Source: Candidatus Avacholeplasma faecigallinarum
GTDB taxonomy: Bacteria > Bacillota_I > Bacilli_A > Acholeplasmatales > Anaeroplasmataceae
Direction: 5' to 3'
Assembly (NCBI GenBank): GCA_018715825.1
Contig: DVKU01000103.1
Coordinates: 1-21,723 of the forward strand
DNA length: 21,723 nucleotides
Part shown: positions 7,530-15,324 of the stretch, piece by piece
Layout: every line of letters starts with the position of its first letter
Position numbering within the stretch: the stretch's first letter is position 1
Program-made: the position numbers and the translations under genes
The notes under the pieces: model-generated
Database searches by the model: none
What the model saw: the letters and a program-made list of their open reading frames with translations, nothing else
Told to the model about the DNA's origin: nothing

Positions 7530-8606
7530 ATGTTAGATCGTTTAAAAATAATGGATGAACGATATGAACAAATAAATTCATTATTGATTCAACCAGAGAT
7601 AGTTTCTGATATAAAAAAGCTAACTGAGCTATCTAAAGAGCAAAGAGCTTTAGAGAAGCCTGTAATGCTATATCGTGAGCAATTAAAGCTAGAGGCTGCC
7701 ATCCCTGATTTAAAAGAAATGAAAAAATCAGGTGATAAGGAAATGGCTGAAATGGCTGAAATGGAGCTCATAGAAACTGAAAAAAGAATTGAAGAAATTA
7801 AAGAAGAGGTAAAAATTTTATTATTACCAAAAGACCCAAATGATGATAAGAACGTTGTCGTTGAGATTCGTGGTGCTGTTGGTGGTGATGAGGCTAATAT
7901 TTTTGCCGGTGATTTATTTAGAATGTATAGTAAATATGCTGAATCAAAGGGCTGGAAGGTTGAAGTAATTGATGCTATGCCTTCTGAGATGGGTGGATAT
8001 TCTCAAATCCAATTTATGGTTAGTGGTGAAATGGTTTATTCACTATTAAAATATGAGTCTGGAGCTCATCGTGTACAGCGTGTTCCTCAAACTGAATCAC
8101 AGGGTCGTATACATACTTCAATTGCCACTGTTTTGGTTTTACCAGAGGCAACTGAAATCGACTTTAAGCTTGATATGAATGATATTAGGGTTGATACATT
8201 TTGTTCATCTGGACCTGGTGGACAAGGAGTTAATACTACCTATTCAGCTGTTCGTGTAACTCATATTCCAACTGGTATGTCTGTTGCTTGTCAAACTCAT
8301 CGTTCTCAACATGAAAATAAGGCTGCTGCATTGCAATTATTAACAACTAGATTGTATGATCAGCTTGTTCAAGAAAGAGAACAACAAGAGGGGGCAACAA
8401 GACAATCATTAATTGGAAAAGGTGATAGAAGTGAAAAAATAAGAACCTATAATTACCCTCAAAATCGTGTTACTGATCATAGAATAGGATTTACAATTAA
8501 TCGTTTGGATGCTATTATTGATGGTAAATTAGATTTAGTTATCCAAGAATTGGTTAATGAAGATCAAAAAAGAAAGCTTTCAGCTGAAGAGGCTGTAAAA
8601 TTATAA
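7530..8606 (+). CDS. prfA: Peptide chain release factor 1
   Basis: A 358-aa class I release factor that terminates translation at UAA and UAG. The start at 7530 is preferred over an in-frame ATG at 7431 inside dnaB because AAGGAG lies just before it and MLDRLKIMDERYEQI is the usual RF1 N-terminus. The stop-recognition tripeptide is PQT at 186-188 (the PxT form typical of RF1, not the SPF of RF2), inside RVPQTESQGRIHTS. The peptidyl-transferase motif GGQ is at 230-232. It is attached to dnaB by a one-base gap with its SD inside the dnaB coding region. The methyltransferase gene prmC, often next to prfA, is absent from the window. Confidence 0.97.
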   Translation: MLDRLKIMDERYEQINSLLIQPEIVSDIKKLTELSKEQRALEKPVMLYREQLKLEAAIPDLKEMKKSGDKEMAEMAEMELIETEKRIEEIKEEVKILLLPKDPNDDKNVVVEIRGAVGGDEANIFAGDLFRMYSKYAESKGWKVEVIDAMPSEMGGYSQIQFMVSGEMVYSLLKYESGAHRVQRVPQTESQGRIHTSIATVLVLPEATEIDFKLDMNDIRVDTFCSSGPGGQGVNTTYSAVRVTHIPTGMSVACQTHRSQHENKAAALQLLTTRLYDQLVQEREQQEGATRQSLIGKGDRSEKIRTYNYPQNRVTDHRIGFTINRLDAIIDGKLDLVIQELVNEDQKRKLSAEEAVKL

Positions 8607-8618
8607 TTAGTATTTTAT

Positions 8619-8675
8619 AAAAGCACCATAGGACACTGTAGTTAAAACTAGAGTGTTTTGATGGTGCTTTTTATT
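8619..8675. terminator. Long bidirectional terminator between prfA and the convergent gene
   Basis: An 11-bp perfect outer stem AAAAGCACCAT (8619-8629) / ATGGTGCTTTT (8661-8671), an inner 5-bp stem ACACT/AGTGT (8633-8637 with 8652-8656) and a third small stem TAGT/ACTA. On the plus strand it is followed by TTATT. On the minus strand the exit side also reads a T-rich run. It lies between convergent genes and can serve both. Confidence 0.9.
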
Positions 8676-8677
8676 AA

Positions 8678-9235
8678 TTAATTTTGGTTTTCATTATTAA
8701 GACGATCTTGAAGCTTTAAAAAGTTATAGGTATTAACTAATACTGTAATAAATAAATTTTGTCCTAGGCTGCGATCCATACGTTTATGAATTGGTTCGAT
8801 AAAATGTCTTTTCTCGCTATAGCGATAGTATTGATTTTTGCTAGTAGGATCAAAGGCATAAATTAAAAGGATTGATACCCCTGTATCAAAAACCATTTCT
8901 ACAGGATGAAGTTCAATTGGTTCTTTATTTTTCAAAGAATTTACTAACGCAAAAGTATATGCATAGGTAACAACTGTAAATAGTGTGGTGGCAAAGGGAT
9001 CCATATAAATACTTAAAAATGATCCCATCATACCACTAAAAACTGCAGCATAATAAGATGCAATACCACTTATTTTAATATCTTCAATTATTATTTTCTC
9101 ATTATAAAGTAAAAGCGAAAGTACTATATCTGCTACAAATTGGCTGATAACTCCCATTTTGGCTCCATTTAATATGTTTGGTAAAATGTGAGATTGATTA
9201 AGTTTTTTATGATATTCTAAATTATATTCCAACAT
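8678..9235 (-). CDS. Membrane protein of unknown function
   Basis: A 185-aa protein I do not recognise. Three or four hydrophobic segments are visible: about residues 27-44 (MGVISQFVADIVLSLLLY), 53-78, 80-101 and 107-125. They are followed by a charged, soluble C-terminal tail of about 60 residues rich in R, K, H and Y. No signal peptide, lipobox or catalytic motif was seen. On the minus strand GAGGGA lies six bases upstream of the ATG, a convincing SD. TATAAT on the minus strand (9267-9272) may be its -10, but no good -35 is apparent. It is the only minus-strand gene in the window, convergent with prfA and divergent from the peptidase operon. Codon use resembles its neighbours. That it is a real gene is likely; its function is unknown. 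Confidence 0.75.
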   Translation of the reverse strand: MLEYNLEYHKKLNQSHILPNILNGAKMGVISQFVADIVLSLLLYNEKIIIEDIKISGIASYYAAVFSGMMGSFLSIYMDPFATTLFTVVTYAYTFALVNSLKNKEPIELHPVEMVFDTGVSILLIYAFDPTSKNQYYRYSEKRHFIEPIHKRMDRSLGQNLFITVLVNTYNFLKLQDRLNNENQN

Positions 9236-9324
9236 ATTTTTCCCTCATAATAGTATATGATTTATTATTATAGGCTATATTAGGCTTATAGATGATAAAT
9301 ATAAGATAAATTTCATTAATTATG

Positions 9325-9363
9325 GCTTTTTATTTGTAAAAAGCACTTATTATCGTGTATAAT
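9325..9363 (+). promoter_or_regulatory. Promoter of the peptidase operon with overlapping palindrome
   Basis: TTGTAA at 9334-9339, an 18-bp spacer and TATAAT at 9358-9363, about 35 bases before the ATG at 9398. A perfect 8-bp inverted repeat, GCTTTTTA (9325-9332) / TAAAAAGC (9337-9344), overlaps the -35 element and has no T-run after it. It may be an operator rather than a terminator. The rest of the divergent gap 9236-9397 holds two 10-bp-spaced copies of TAGGCT (9271 and 9281). Confidence 0.5.
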
Positions 9364-9397
9364 TAAATGTAGTTTTTAGATAAGTGAGGAATTTTAA

Positions 9398-10434
9398 ATG
9401 GATTATTCTTTTTTATTACAGATGTTAGATACTCCTTCTCCTTCAGGCTTTGAATTCAATATTCAAAAAAGATTATGAAGTATATGCATCCATACGTTGA
9501 TGAGGTTATTACTCATCATAGTGGTATGTTAGCCAATGTTTTAAATAAAAATGGCAAAAGTAAGATTTTATTAGCTGGTCACGTTGATGAAATTGGTTTA
9601 ATAATTAAAGAAATTATGCCAAATGGTCTTTGCAAGGTAAGCAATGTTGGAGGTATTATACCAACACTTTATATGGGCCAAAAGGTTAAGGCAATTACTT
9701 TAAAAAATACTATTGTTAATGGTGTTTGTAATGTAGTTAGACATGCTATCGATAGAAAGATTACCATTGATGATTTATATATTGACTTTGGTGTAGATTC
9801 TAAAGAAGAGTGTTTAAAGCTTGTTAATCTAGGTGATTATATTATTTTAGATACCCACTATGCTCATTTGGCCAATGACAGATTTACTGCTAAGGCATTA
9901 GATGATAAGCTAGGAGCTTTTGTTTGTCTTGAGGCTTTAAAAAAGGCCAAGGAGTATGGTTGTGAAAATTCTATTTACGCTGTGACAACTGTTGGTGAAG
10001 AAACAACAATGCGTGGTGCAAATTTTGCTAGCTATAAAATAGATGCTGATTTAGCAATTGTTGTTGATGTTACCTTCGTTACTAATACAGTTGAAGGTGT
10101 TGGCTGTGGTGAGGTTAGTTTAGGTTGTGGACCAGTTTTATGTCATAGCAGTATTGTAAATAAAAAATTAAATAAATTGATGGAGCAAACAGCTGATAAA
10201 TACAATATAGATATCCAATACGAGGTTGCGGTAGCAAGAACAGGAACAGATGCTGATAAGATATATTTTTCTAAAGATGGTATACCTTGTATTTTAGTCT
10301 CATTACCATTAAAAAATATGCATTCTCCTAGTGAAATTTGTGATTTAAAGGATATTGATAAAGCAATTGAGTTAATTGCTAGGTTTATTTGTGAATATAA
10401 AAATGAATGCTTAGATGCATTATTGGAGGAATAA
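9398..10434 (+). CDS. M42-family aminopeptidase, split by a one-base frameshift near the N-terminus
   Basis: A cytoplasmic metallo-aminopeptidase of the M42 (glutamyl aminopeptidase/tetrahedral aminopeptidase) family. Translation should start at 9398, which has SD GTGAGGA. That frame gives MDYSFLLQMLDTPSPSGFEF, the usual M42 N-terminus, but reaches TGA at 9476-9478. The rest of the protein continues from 9475 in the -1 frame (319 aa) without an SD. The junction is a run of six A at 9465-9470; seven A would restore one continuous protein of about 345 aa reading QKKIMKYMHPYVDEV. The downstream core is intact: AGHVDEIG (metal H and D), LDDKLGA, GEETTMRGA (catalytic and metal Glu), VVDVT and the final histidine in NMHSPSE. 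So this is a fresh mutation, an assembly error or a slippage-decoded gene. It is first in a long operon. Confidence 0.85.
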
Positions 10435-10435
10435 A

Positions 10436-12127
10436 ATGAAATTTAAAGATTATAAATATGAAAGACCAGATTTTCAAAAGATAAGTGCAACAATTGATGA
10501 AATTACTAAAGAATGCGTAGAGGAAAAAAATGTTGATAATTTAATTAAATTAATCGATAAATCAAATGAAATTAAAAGTCATTTTAGTAGTATGCAAACT
10601 TTAGTCTTTATTCGTAACACTCTAAATACGGTTGATGAATACTATCAAAAAGAGGTTGAAGAAATTCAAAATAATTCTCCAATTGTAACATCCAGCTATC
10701 ATAAGCTTGCTAAAGTTTTGGTAAATCATAGCCTTAGGGAAAAGCTAGAGGAAGTTTATGGTAAATACTGGTTTTTACAAATGGAATTATCGTTAAAAAC
10801 TTTTGATGATAGTATTATGGATTTAATGGTTGAGGAGTCAAAACTATCATTAGAGTATGATAAATTAATGGCTTCATGTCAAGTAGAGTTCATGGGAAAA
10901 GTAAATAACTTAAGTCAGCTTCGAAAATATCTTTCAGATACTAATAGAGACATAAGAAAAGAAGCTATGCTTAAAATATGTGACTTTCTAGGTCAAAAGG
11001 AAGAATTAATCGATGATATATTTGATAAATTAGTTCATGTAAGAGATCAAATGGCAAAGAAATTAGGCTATGAAAACTATGTTGAATTAGGTTATGCTAG
11101 AATGGGACGTACAGACTATAATGCCAATGATGTAAAATTATATCGTGAGCAGGTTTTAAAATATTTAGTACCGATTAGTCAGACTATAATTGAAAATAAT
11201 CTAAAAAGAATTAAGGTAAGCGATGCCAAGTTTTATGATTTAGGTTTAGAGTTTTTAGATGGTAACTCTACTCCTAAAGGAAACAAAGAAGAATTGGTTA
11301 GCAAAGCTATGAAAATGTATAGTGAAATGTCAAGAGAAACAAAAGAATTCTTTAGTTTTATGGTTGAACATGATTTGTTAGATTTAGAAACTAAGCCTGG
11401 TAAAGCTAATGGTGGATATTGTACTTATATTCCAGATTATAAATCACCATTTATTTTTTCTAATTTTAATGGCACTAAAGGTGATGTTGATGTTTTAACT
11501 CATGAGGCAGGTCATGCCTTTATGGCTTACTCATGTAGAGATAGTATTAACAATCCTGATTTATGCTGGCCAACAAGTGAGGCTTGTGAAATCCATTCAA
11601 TGTCTATGGAATTTTTTAGTTATCCTTGGATGAATTTATTCTTTTTAGATGATGAAATTAAATATAAAATTTCTCATATGAGTAGTGCTATAACCTTTAT
11701 TCCTTATGGCGTATGTGTTGATCATTTCCAACATATTATTTATGAAAATCCTCAATTTACTAAAGAGGAAAGAAAACAAGTATGGAGTAAATTAGAAAAG
11801 CTTTACACACCTTGGCGTAATATGGAGGATATACCATTATATAAAAAAGGATGTTATTGGTATAATCAACCTCATATTTTCTCATCACCATTTTATTATA
11901 TAGACTATACATTAGCTCAGGTTTGTGCTTTTGAATTTTATTTAAATAGCCTAGAGGATAGGGATGTTGCTTGGAATAGATATGTTAAGCTATGTAAGCT
12001 AGGTGGAAGTATGTCATTTTTAAATTTATTAAAAGAGGTAGGCCTTGAAAATCCATTTGTTGAGGGAACTATGGCCAATATCGTTAATCGTTTATTACCT
12101 GTAATTGATAATCTTAACCAAAAATAG
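10436..12127 (+). CDS. M3-family oligoendopeptidase (PepF-like)
   Basis: A 563-aa zinc metallopeptidase expected to cut short peptides in the cytoplasm. The start at 10436 is chosen for SD TTGGAGGAAT, which overlaps the end of the M42 gene. An N-terminal alpha-helical half (about 1-200) is followed by the thermolysin-like catalytic domain with HEAGH at 356-360 (zinc ligands H356 and H360, catalytic E357). A third ligand, E385, lies in EIHSMSMEFF, spaced 25 residues after H360 as in thimet-type enzymes. The C-terminal segment carries a YIDYTLAQ motif typical of substrate-binding tyrosines in M3. Length is normal for the short oligoendopeptidase subgroup. Pairing with an M42 aminopeptidase suggests a shared role in peptide turnover. 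Confidence 0.92.
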   Translation: MKFKDYKYERPDFQKISATIDEITKECVEEKNVDNLIKLIDKSNEIKSHFSSMQTLVFIRNTLNTVDEYYQKEVEEIQNNSPIVTSSYHKLAKVLVNHSLREKLEEVYGKYWFLQMELSLKTFDDSIMDLMVEESKLSLEYDKLMASCQVEFMGKVNNLSQLRKYLSDTNRDIRKEAMLKICDFLGQKEELIDDIFDKLVHVRDQMAKKLGYENYVELGYARMGRTDYNANDVKLYREQVLKYLVPISQTIIENNLKRIKVSDAKFYDLGLEFLDGNSTPKGNKEELVSKAMKMYSEMSRETKEFFSFMVEHDLLDLETKPGKANGGYCTYIPDYKSPFIFSNFNGTKGDVDVLTHEAGHAFMAYSCRDSINNPDLCWPTSEACEIHSMSMEFFSYPWMNLFFLDDEIKYKISHMSSAITFIPYGVCVDHFQHIIYENPQFTKEERKQVWSKLEKLYTPWRNMEDIPLYKKGCYWYNQPHIFSSPFYYIDYTLAQVCAFEFYLNSLEDRDVAWNRYVKLCKLGGSMSFLNLLKEVGLENPFVEGTMANIVNRLLPVIDNLNQK

Positions 12128-12138
12128 GAGGGGATATT

Positions 12139-12339
12139 TTGACTAACGAGGTATATAAATATCGAAAGGCGATGAAGTTAACGCAAGAGGATCTTGCTAA
12201 AATGGTTGGTGTTACACGTCAGACCATAATTTCTATTGAGCAAGGAAAGTATATTGCGTCTTTGCCTTTAGCGTTGAAAATTGCGAGAGTTTTTAATGTG
12301 CCAGTTGAAAGTATATTTATTATGGAGGAGGGAGAATAA
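12139..12339 (+). CDS. Small XRE-family transcriptional regulator
   Basis: A 66-aa protein that is almost entirely one helix-turn-helix domain: YRKAMKLTQEDLAKMVGVTR, then QTIISIEQGKYIASLPLALKIARVF. The start is TTG at 12139, supported by the strong SD GGAGGGGAT. No other start before the HTH would keep the first helix. It resembles the YozG-like solo HTH proteins that are often followed by a small membrane protein, as here (stop and start overlap as TAATG). It probably represses or activates its own operon; the target is unknown. More G-rich and CG-containing codons (GCG, CGT) appear here than in neighbours, but the gene is too short to conclude transfer. Confidence 0.9.
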   Translation: MTNEVYKYRKAMKLTQEDLAKMVGVTRQTIISIEQGKYIASLPLALKIARVFNVPVESIFIMEEGE

Positions 12340-12791
12340 TGGAGAATATTGAACATTTAAGAAAGACATCAAAAATAAAACTTATAATAATGAGTCTTGC
12401 AACGCTTTTACCACTTTCAATATTATTTATTATGGAATTTATTCCTATTAATAATATTAATTCTGCTTTGCCAGATTTAATTATCTTTAGATACGGAATT
12501 TTTGTTTTATTAGAGGGCTATATAGGTATTAAAATTAGTACTTATATCCGTATTTTAACAAATGTTGATTTTGCTACTAATGAAGTAATAAAAAGAAATG
12601 ATGAAAGAAATAGGTTTATAAAGTTAAAAACTGAATCATTATCTATTAAAATAGCTATATATGCAGTAGGTATAGCTTTGATTGTTACGGCTTTTATAAA
12701 TAGATATATATTTTATACTTTATTGTCAATGCTTTTAAGCTATATAGTTATCTATTTCTTAGTTAAAATTTATTATTGGAAAAAATATTAA
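12339..12791 (+). CDS. Small membrane protein paired with the XRE regulator (DUF2178-like)
   Basis: A 150-aa protein with about four transmembrane helices (around residues 13-34, 47-66, 103-121 and 123-145). Between the second and third helices there is a cytoplasmic loop with RNDERNRFIKLKTESLSIK. A D-E-R-N-x-x-I/F-xx-K segment like this is characteristic, in my recollection, of DUF2178-type proteins encoded beside solo XRE regulators. Its first base overlaps the last base of the regulator stop. The role is unknown; by position it may sense a membrane condition or be the regulated output. Assignment to the named family is tentative. Confidence 0.75.
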   Translation: MENIEHLRKTSKIKLIIMSLATLLPLSILFIMEFIPINNINSALPDLIIFRYGIFVLLEGYIGIKISTYIRILTNVDFATNEVIKRNDERNRFIKLKTESLSIKIAIYAVGIALIVTAFINRYIFYTLLSMLLSYIVIYFLVKIYYWKKY

Positions 12792-12803
12792 TCGGAGGAA
12801 TTT

Positions 12804-13670
12804 ATGGAATTTATTGAGGTTCTAAAAGCCATTTTGTTCGGTATCGTTGAAGGTATTACCGAATGGTTACCAATTAGTAGTACCGGTCATATGATAATTT
12901 TAGAAGAGTTGTTGGATGTTCAAAATACCTATGGAAGTGCTTTTTGGAATTTATTTTTGGTAGTAATTCAGCTAGGAGCCATAATAGCTGTTGTTGTTTG
13001 CTTTTTCAATAAATTAAATCCCTTCTTTGGTAAATCCCTTATAGTTGAAGGCGAAGAAAAAACAAAAGAAGAAAAGAAAAATATATGGATTTTGTGGGCT
13101 AAGGTAATAGTAGGATGTATACCAGCTGCCGTTATAGGCTTATTTTTAGATGATATTGTTAACAAGTATCTTAATACGGCTGTGGTTGTTAGTATAACTT
13201 TAATATTATACGGAATATTATTCATAGTTTTAGAGATATTTAATAAGAAAAGAGAATTTAAGACTTATGAAACTATGAATTTAACATGGAAAACAGCCTT
13301 CTTTATTGGTTGTTTTCAAATATTAGCTTTAATTCCAGGGACATCTAGAAGTGGAGTTACAATATTAGGAGCTATGTTGTTATTATGTAGTCGTAGTGTT
13401 GCTTCTGAATTTTCATTTTTCTTATCAATACCAGTGATGTTTGGAGCTTCATTATTAAAGCTTGTTAAATTCTTTATTGATGGTAATAGTTTAGTTACAT
13501 CTCAGGTTTTGTTTTTGTTAATAGGCTGTGTTGTGGCTTTTATGGTATCATTGTTTGTAATTAAGTTTTTGATGTCTTTTATTAAAAAGCATGATTTCAA
13601 GCCTTTTGGTGTTTATAGAATAATTCTAGGAGTTTTATTATTAGTACTATTTTTATGTAATGTTTTATAA
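12804..13670 (+). CDS. uppP: Undecaprenyl-diphosphatase
   Basis: A 288-aa integral membrane enzyme (UppP/BacA) that removes a phosphate from undecaprenyl diphosphate, recycling the lipid carrier of cell-wall synthesis; overexpression gives bacitracin resistance in known cases. The active-site motifs are both present: GIVEGITEWLPISSTGH (E16, E20 and H29 correspond to the E-x3-E and H of the family) and PGTSRSGVT around residue 175. Seven or eight hydrophobic helices are visible. Length is slightly above the usual 270-280 because of a charged loop at about 75-90 (EGEEKTKEEKK). SD GGAGGAA lies seven bases upstream. A PAP2 phosphatase in the same operon may act on the same lipid. Confidence 0.96.
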   Translation: MEFIEVLKAILFGIVEGITEWLPISSTGHMIILEELLDVQNTYGSAFWNLFLVVIQLGAIIAVVVCFFNKLNPFFGKSLIVEGEEKTKEEKKNIWILWAKVIVGCIPAAVIGLFLDDIVNKYLNTAVVVSITLILYGILFIVLEIFNKKREFKTYETMNLTWKTAFFIGCFQILALIPGTSRSGVTILGAMLLLCSRSVASEFSFFLSIPVMFGASLLKLVKFFIDGNSLVTSQVLFLLIGCVVAFMVSLFVIKFLMSFIKKHDFKPFGVYRIILGVLLLVLFLCNVL

Positions 13671-13677
13671 TTAAAAG

Positions 13678-13716
13678 AAAGGAGAAAATCATCATAGGAT
13701 GATGAAAATAATATGA
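13678..13716 (+). promoter_or_regulatory. Unusual translation start: SD, hairpin and five-codon minicistron
   Basis: The SD AAAGGAG (13678-13684) is about 28 bases from the ATG at 13713, too far for direct use. Between them is a perfect 6-bp hairpin ATCATC/GATGAT (13688-13693 with 13698-13703). The hairpin also contains ATG codons at 13699 and 13702, which open a short frame MMKII ending at TGA 13714-13716 and overlapping the real start as ATGA. Either the hairpin shortens the SD distance or the minicistron feeds ribosomes to the gene by coupling. Confidence 0.45.
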
Positions 13717-15014
13717 AGAAAGTTATTCAATATATGCATAATAATTTATATTTAGAATTTTTTTGTGTGATGATTTTCATTCTTAGCTTTTGCTTCGAGC
13801 CTGTTGATATCATGTTTAAGGGCTATGTTAATATTCTTACAAGCCCTTCTTTATTATTAACTGATTATGTTTATATAGGTGGCTTAGGAGCTACATTATT
13901 TAATGTGAGCACGATATTAGCTTTTAATTTAATCATGTTAAAGCTTTTAAAAATTAAAATGTCTGGCCCTGTTTATTCAGGAATAATAATGATAGCCGGG
14001 TTTTCATTTTTTGGAAAAAACATAATAAATACCTTGCCAATTTATCTAGGTATTTGGTTATATTCAATATTTAAAAAAACACCATTTAAAAATTTTATAT
14101 TAGCGATATTATTTTCTACAGGCTTATCACCATTAGTAAGCTATACTATTTTTGGATTAGATATTAGCATGTTTTTATCTATTCCTCTTGGTATAGTTGT
14201 GGGAATCATAGTTGGTTTTATTATACCAGCCTATAGTTCTCATACTATTGTTTTTCACGAGGGCTATAATCTTTATAATACAGGCTTTGCTTTAGGAATT
14301 ATTTCGGCAATATTTTTTGCTTTCTTTACCTTTTTTGGAGTTAAGGTAGTTCCTAATGAGTTATATGATAATAATGACTCATGGATATTTTCAGTTCTTT
14401 TAGGAAGTATGTCCGTATTATTTATTTTCTTAGCTTTAATTGGCGATTTAGATTGTTTAAAAAAATACGTTAAACTAATGAAAACACCAGGCCGTCTAGT
14501 TAGTGATTATTTAAAAGACTTTGGTGTTGAAACTGTTATGCTTAATTTTGGCATATTAGGATTTATCTTATTTTTACTAGTCCTTATTTTAAATATTCCA
14601 CTTAATGGTATTCTATTTGGTAGTATTTTAGCTATTTTAGGCTGTGCTGCGTTTGGTCTTCATCTTAGAAATGCATGCTATATATGGATTGGGGCCATTT
14701 TGCAAATAGTATTAAAATTAGCTCTAAGAGGAGATTTTAATATTGAGATTCATCGAGATATTAATATGCTAGTTGCTTTTATTTTTGCAAGTGGACTTGC
14801 TCCAATTGCAGGAAAGTATGGTATAATTTATGGCATCATAGGTGGTTTTTTACATATGGTTTTAACACCACTTATGATTGGCCTACAAGGTGGCTTTGAT
14901 TTATATAATAATGGTTTAGCTGCTGGATTTGAGGCATCTATGTTAGCCGTTTGTGCAGAAAAGGTCTTTTATAAAAGGAGGAATAAAAATGATCAAAAAT
15001 CAAAAGATATGTAA
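13713..15014 (+). CDS. DUF1576 family membrane protein
   Basis: A 433-aa polytopic membrane protein (about 10-12 hydrophobic segments) that I match to the DUF1576 family of Bacillota; its function is not known to me. The two halves look duplicated. EGYNLYNTGFALG at about 183-195 recurs as GGFDLYNNGLAAG at about 393-405, an earlier GxxxxIxxIAGFSFFG (about 85-101) parallels GSILAILGCAAFG (about 303-315), and STGLSPLV parallels ASGLAPIA. Such symmetry suits a transporter made of two inverted or parallel repeats, which is inference. It is flanked by UppP upstream and by a 111-aa unknown whose start lies inside its last 26 bases. The spacing and start are unusual (see the SD hairpin entry). Confidence 0.85.
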   Translation: MKKVIQYMHNNLYLEFFCVMIFILSFCFEPVDIMFKGYVNILTSPSLLLTDYVYIGGLGATLFNVSTILAFNLIMLKLLKIKMSGPVYSGIIMIAGFSFFGKNIINTLPIYLGIWLYSIFKKTPFKNFILAILFSTGLSPLVSYTIFGLDISMFLSIPLGIVVGIIVGFIIPAYSSHTIVFHEGYNLYNTGFALGIISAIFFAFFTFFGVKVVPNELYDNNDSWIFSVLLGSMSVLFIFLALIGDLDCLKKYVKLMKTPGRLVSDYLKDFGVETVMLNFGILGFILFLLVLILNIPLNGILFGSILAILGCAAFGLHLRNACYIWIGAILQIVLKLALRGDFNIEIHRDINMLVAFIFASGLAPIAGKYGIIYGIIGGFLHMVLTPLMIGLQGGFDLYNNGLAAGFEASMLAVCAEKVFYKRRNKNDQKSKDM

Positions 15015-15324
15015 AATAGTAGAAGAATTTTCCCTATACCTATTAGAAAATAATATCAAAGATTTAACGATAGGCATAAGTAATTGTGATGATCAAGTTA
15101 TTATTAATTTTTCCTTTTCAGGTTATATTCAAGCTATTAAAGACTATGTTTTATTGCATATTAAAGGCCAACGCGATCCCCAAATAGAAGAATATGGCTG
15201 GGAACTTATGGGCGAAGGCGCATATGACGATGATCTAGGGATAATAAACGCTTTAATAGATGAAATTAATTACTTAGAGCAAAATAATAAAACCATAGTT
15301 AGGATGGTGCGTTATGAGTCATAA
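14989..15324 (+). CDS. Small soluble protein of unknown function
   Basis: A 111-aa acidic protein I do not recognise. The start at 14989 is chosen because AGGAGGAA lies seven bases before it, inside the end of the DUF1576 gene. Visible features are an amphipathic N-terminal helix (KICKIVEEFSLYLLENNIKD), beta-like stretches (LTIGISN, QVIINFSF), a conserved-looking DPQIEEYGWELMGEG loop, and an acidic helix DDDLGIINALIDEINYLEQ. No signal peptide, transmembrane helix or cysteine pair is present. Overlap with the DUF1576 gene (26 bases) and with the PAP2 gene (11 bases) points to tight coupling, so a role as a cytoplasmic partner of DUF1576 is plausible but unproven. Confidence 0.8.
   Translation: MIKNQKICKIVEEFSLYLLENNIKDLTIGISNCDDQVIINFSFSGYIQAIKDYVLLHIKGQRDPQIEEYGWELMGEGAYDDDLGIINALIDEINYLEQNNKTIVRMVRYES

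Noticed and set aside
9325..9344. Palindrome read as an intrinsic terminator
   Set aside because: It has no GC-rich stem or following T-run and overlaps a promoter -35.
9465..9518. Classical programmed -1 frameshift signal (A AAA AAG heptamer plus stimulatory hairpin)
   Set aside because: The zero frame reads CAA AAA AGA, so the canonical heptamer is not in register, and the nearest hairpin is about 27 nt away; simple indel or polymerase slippage fits better.
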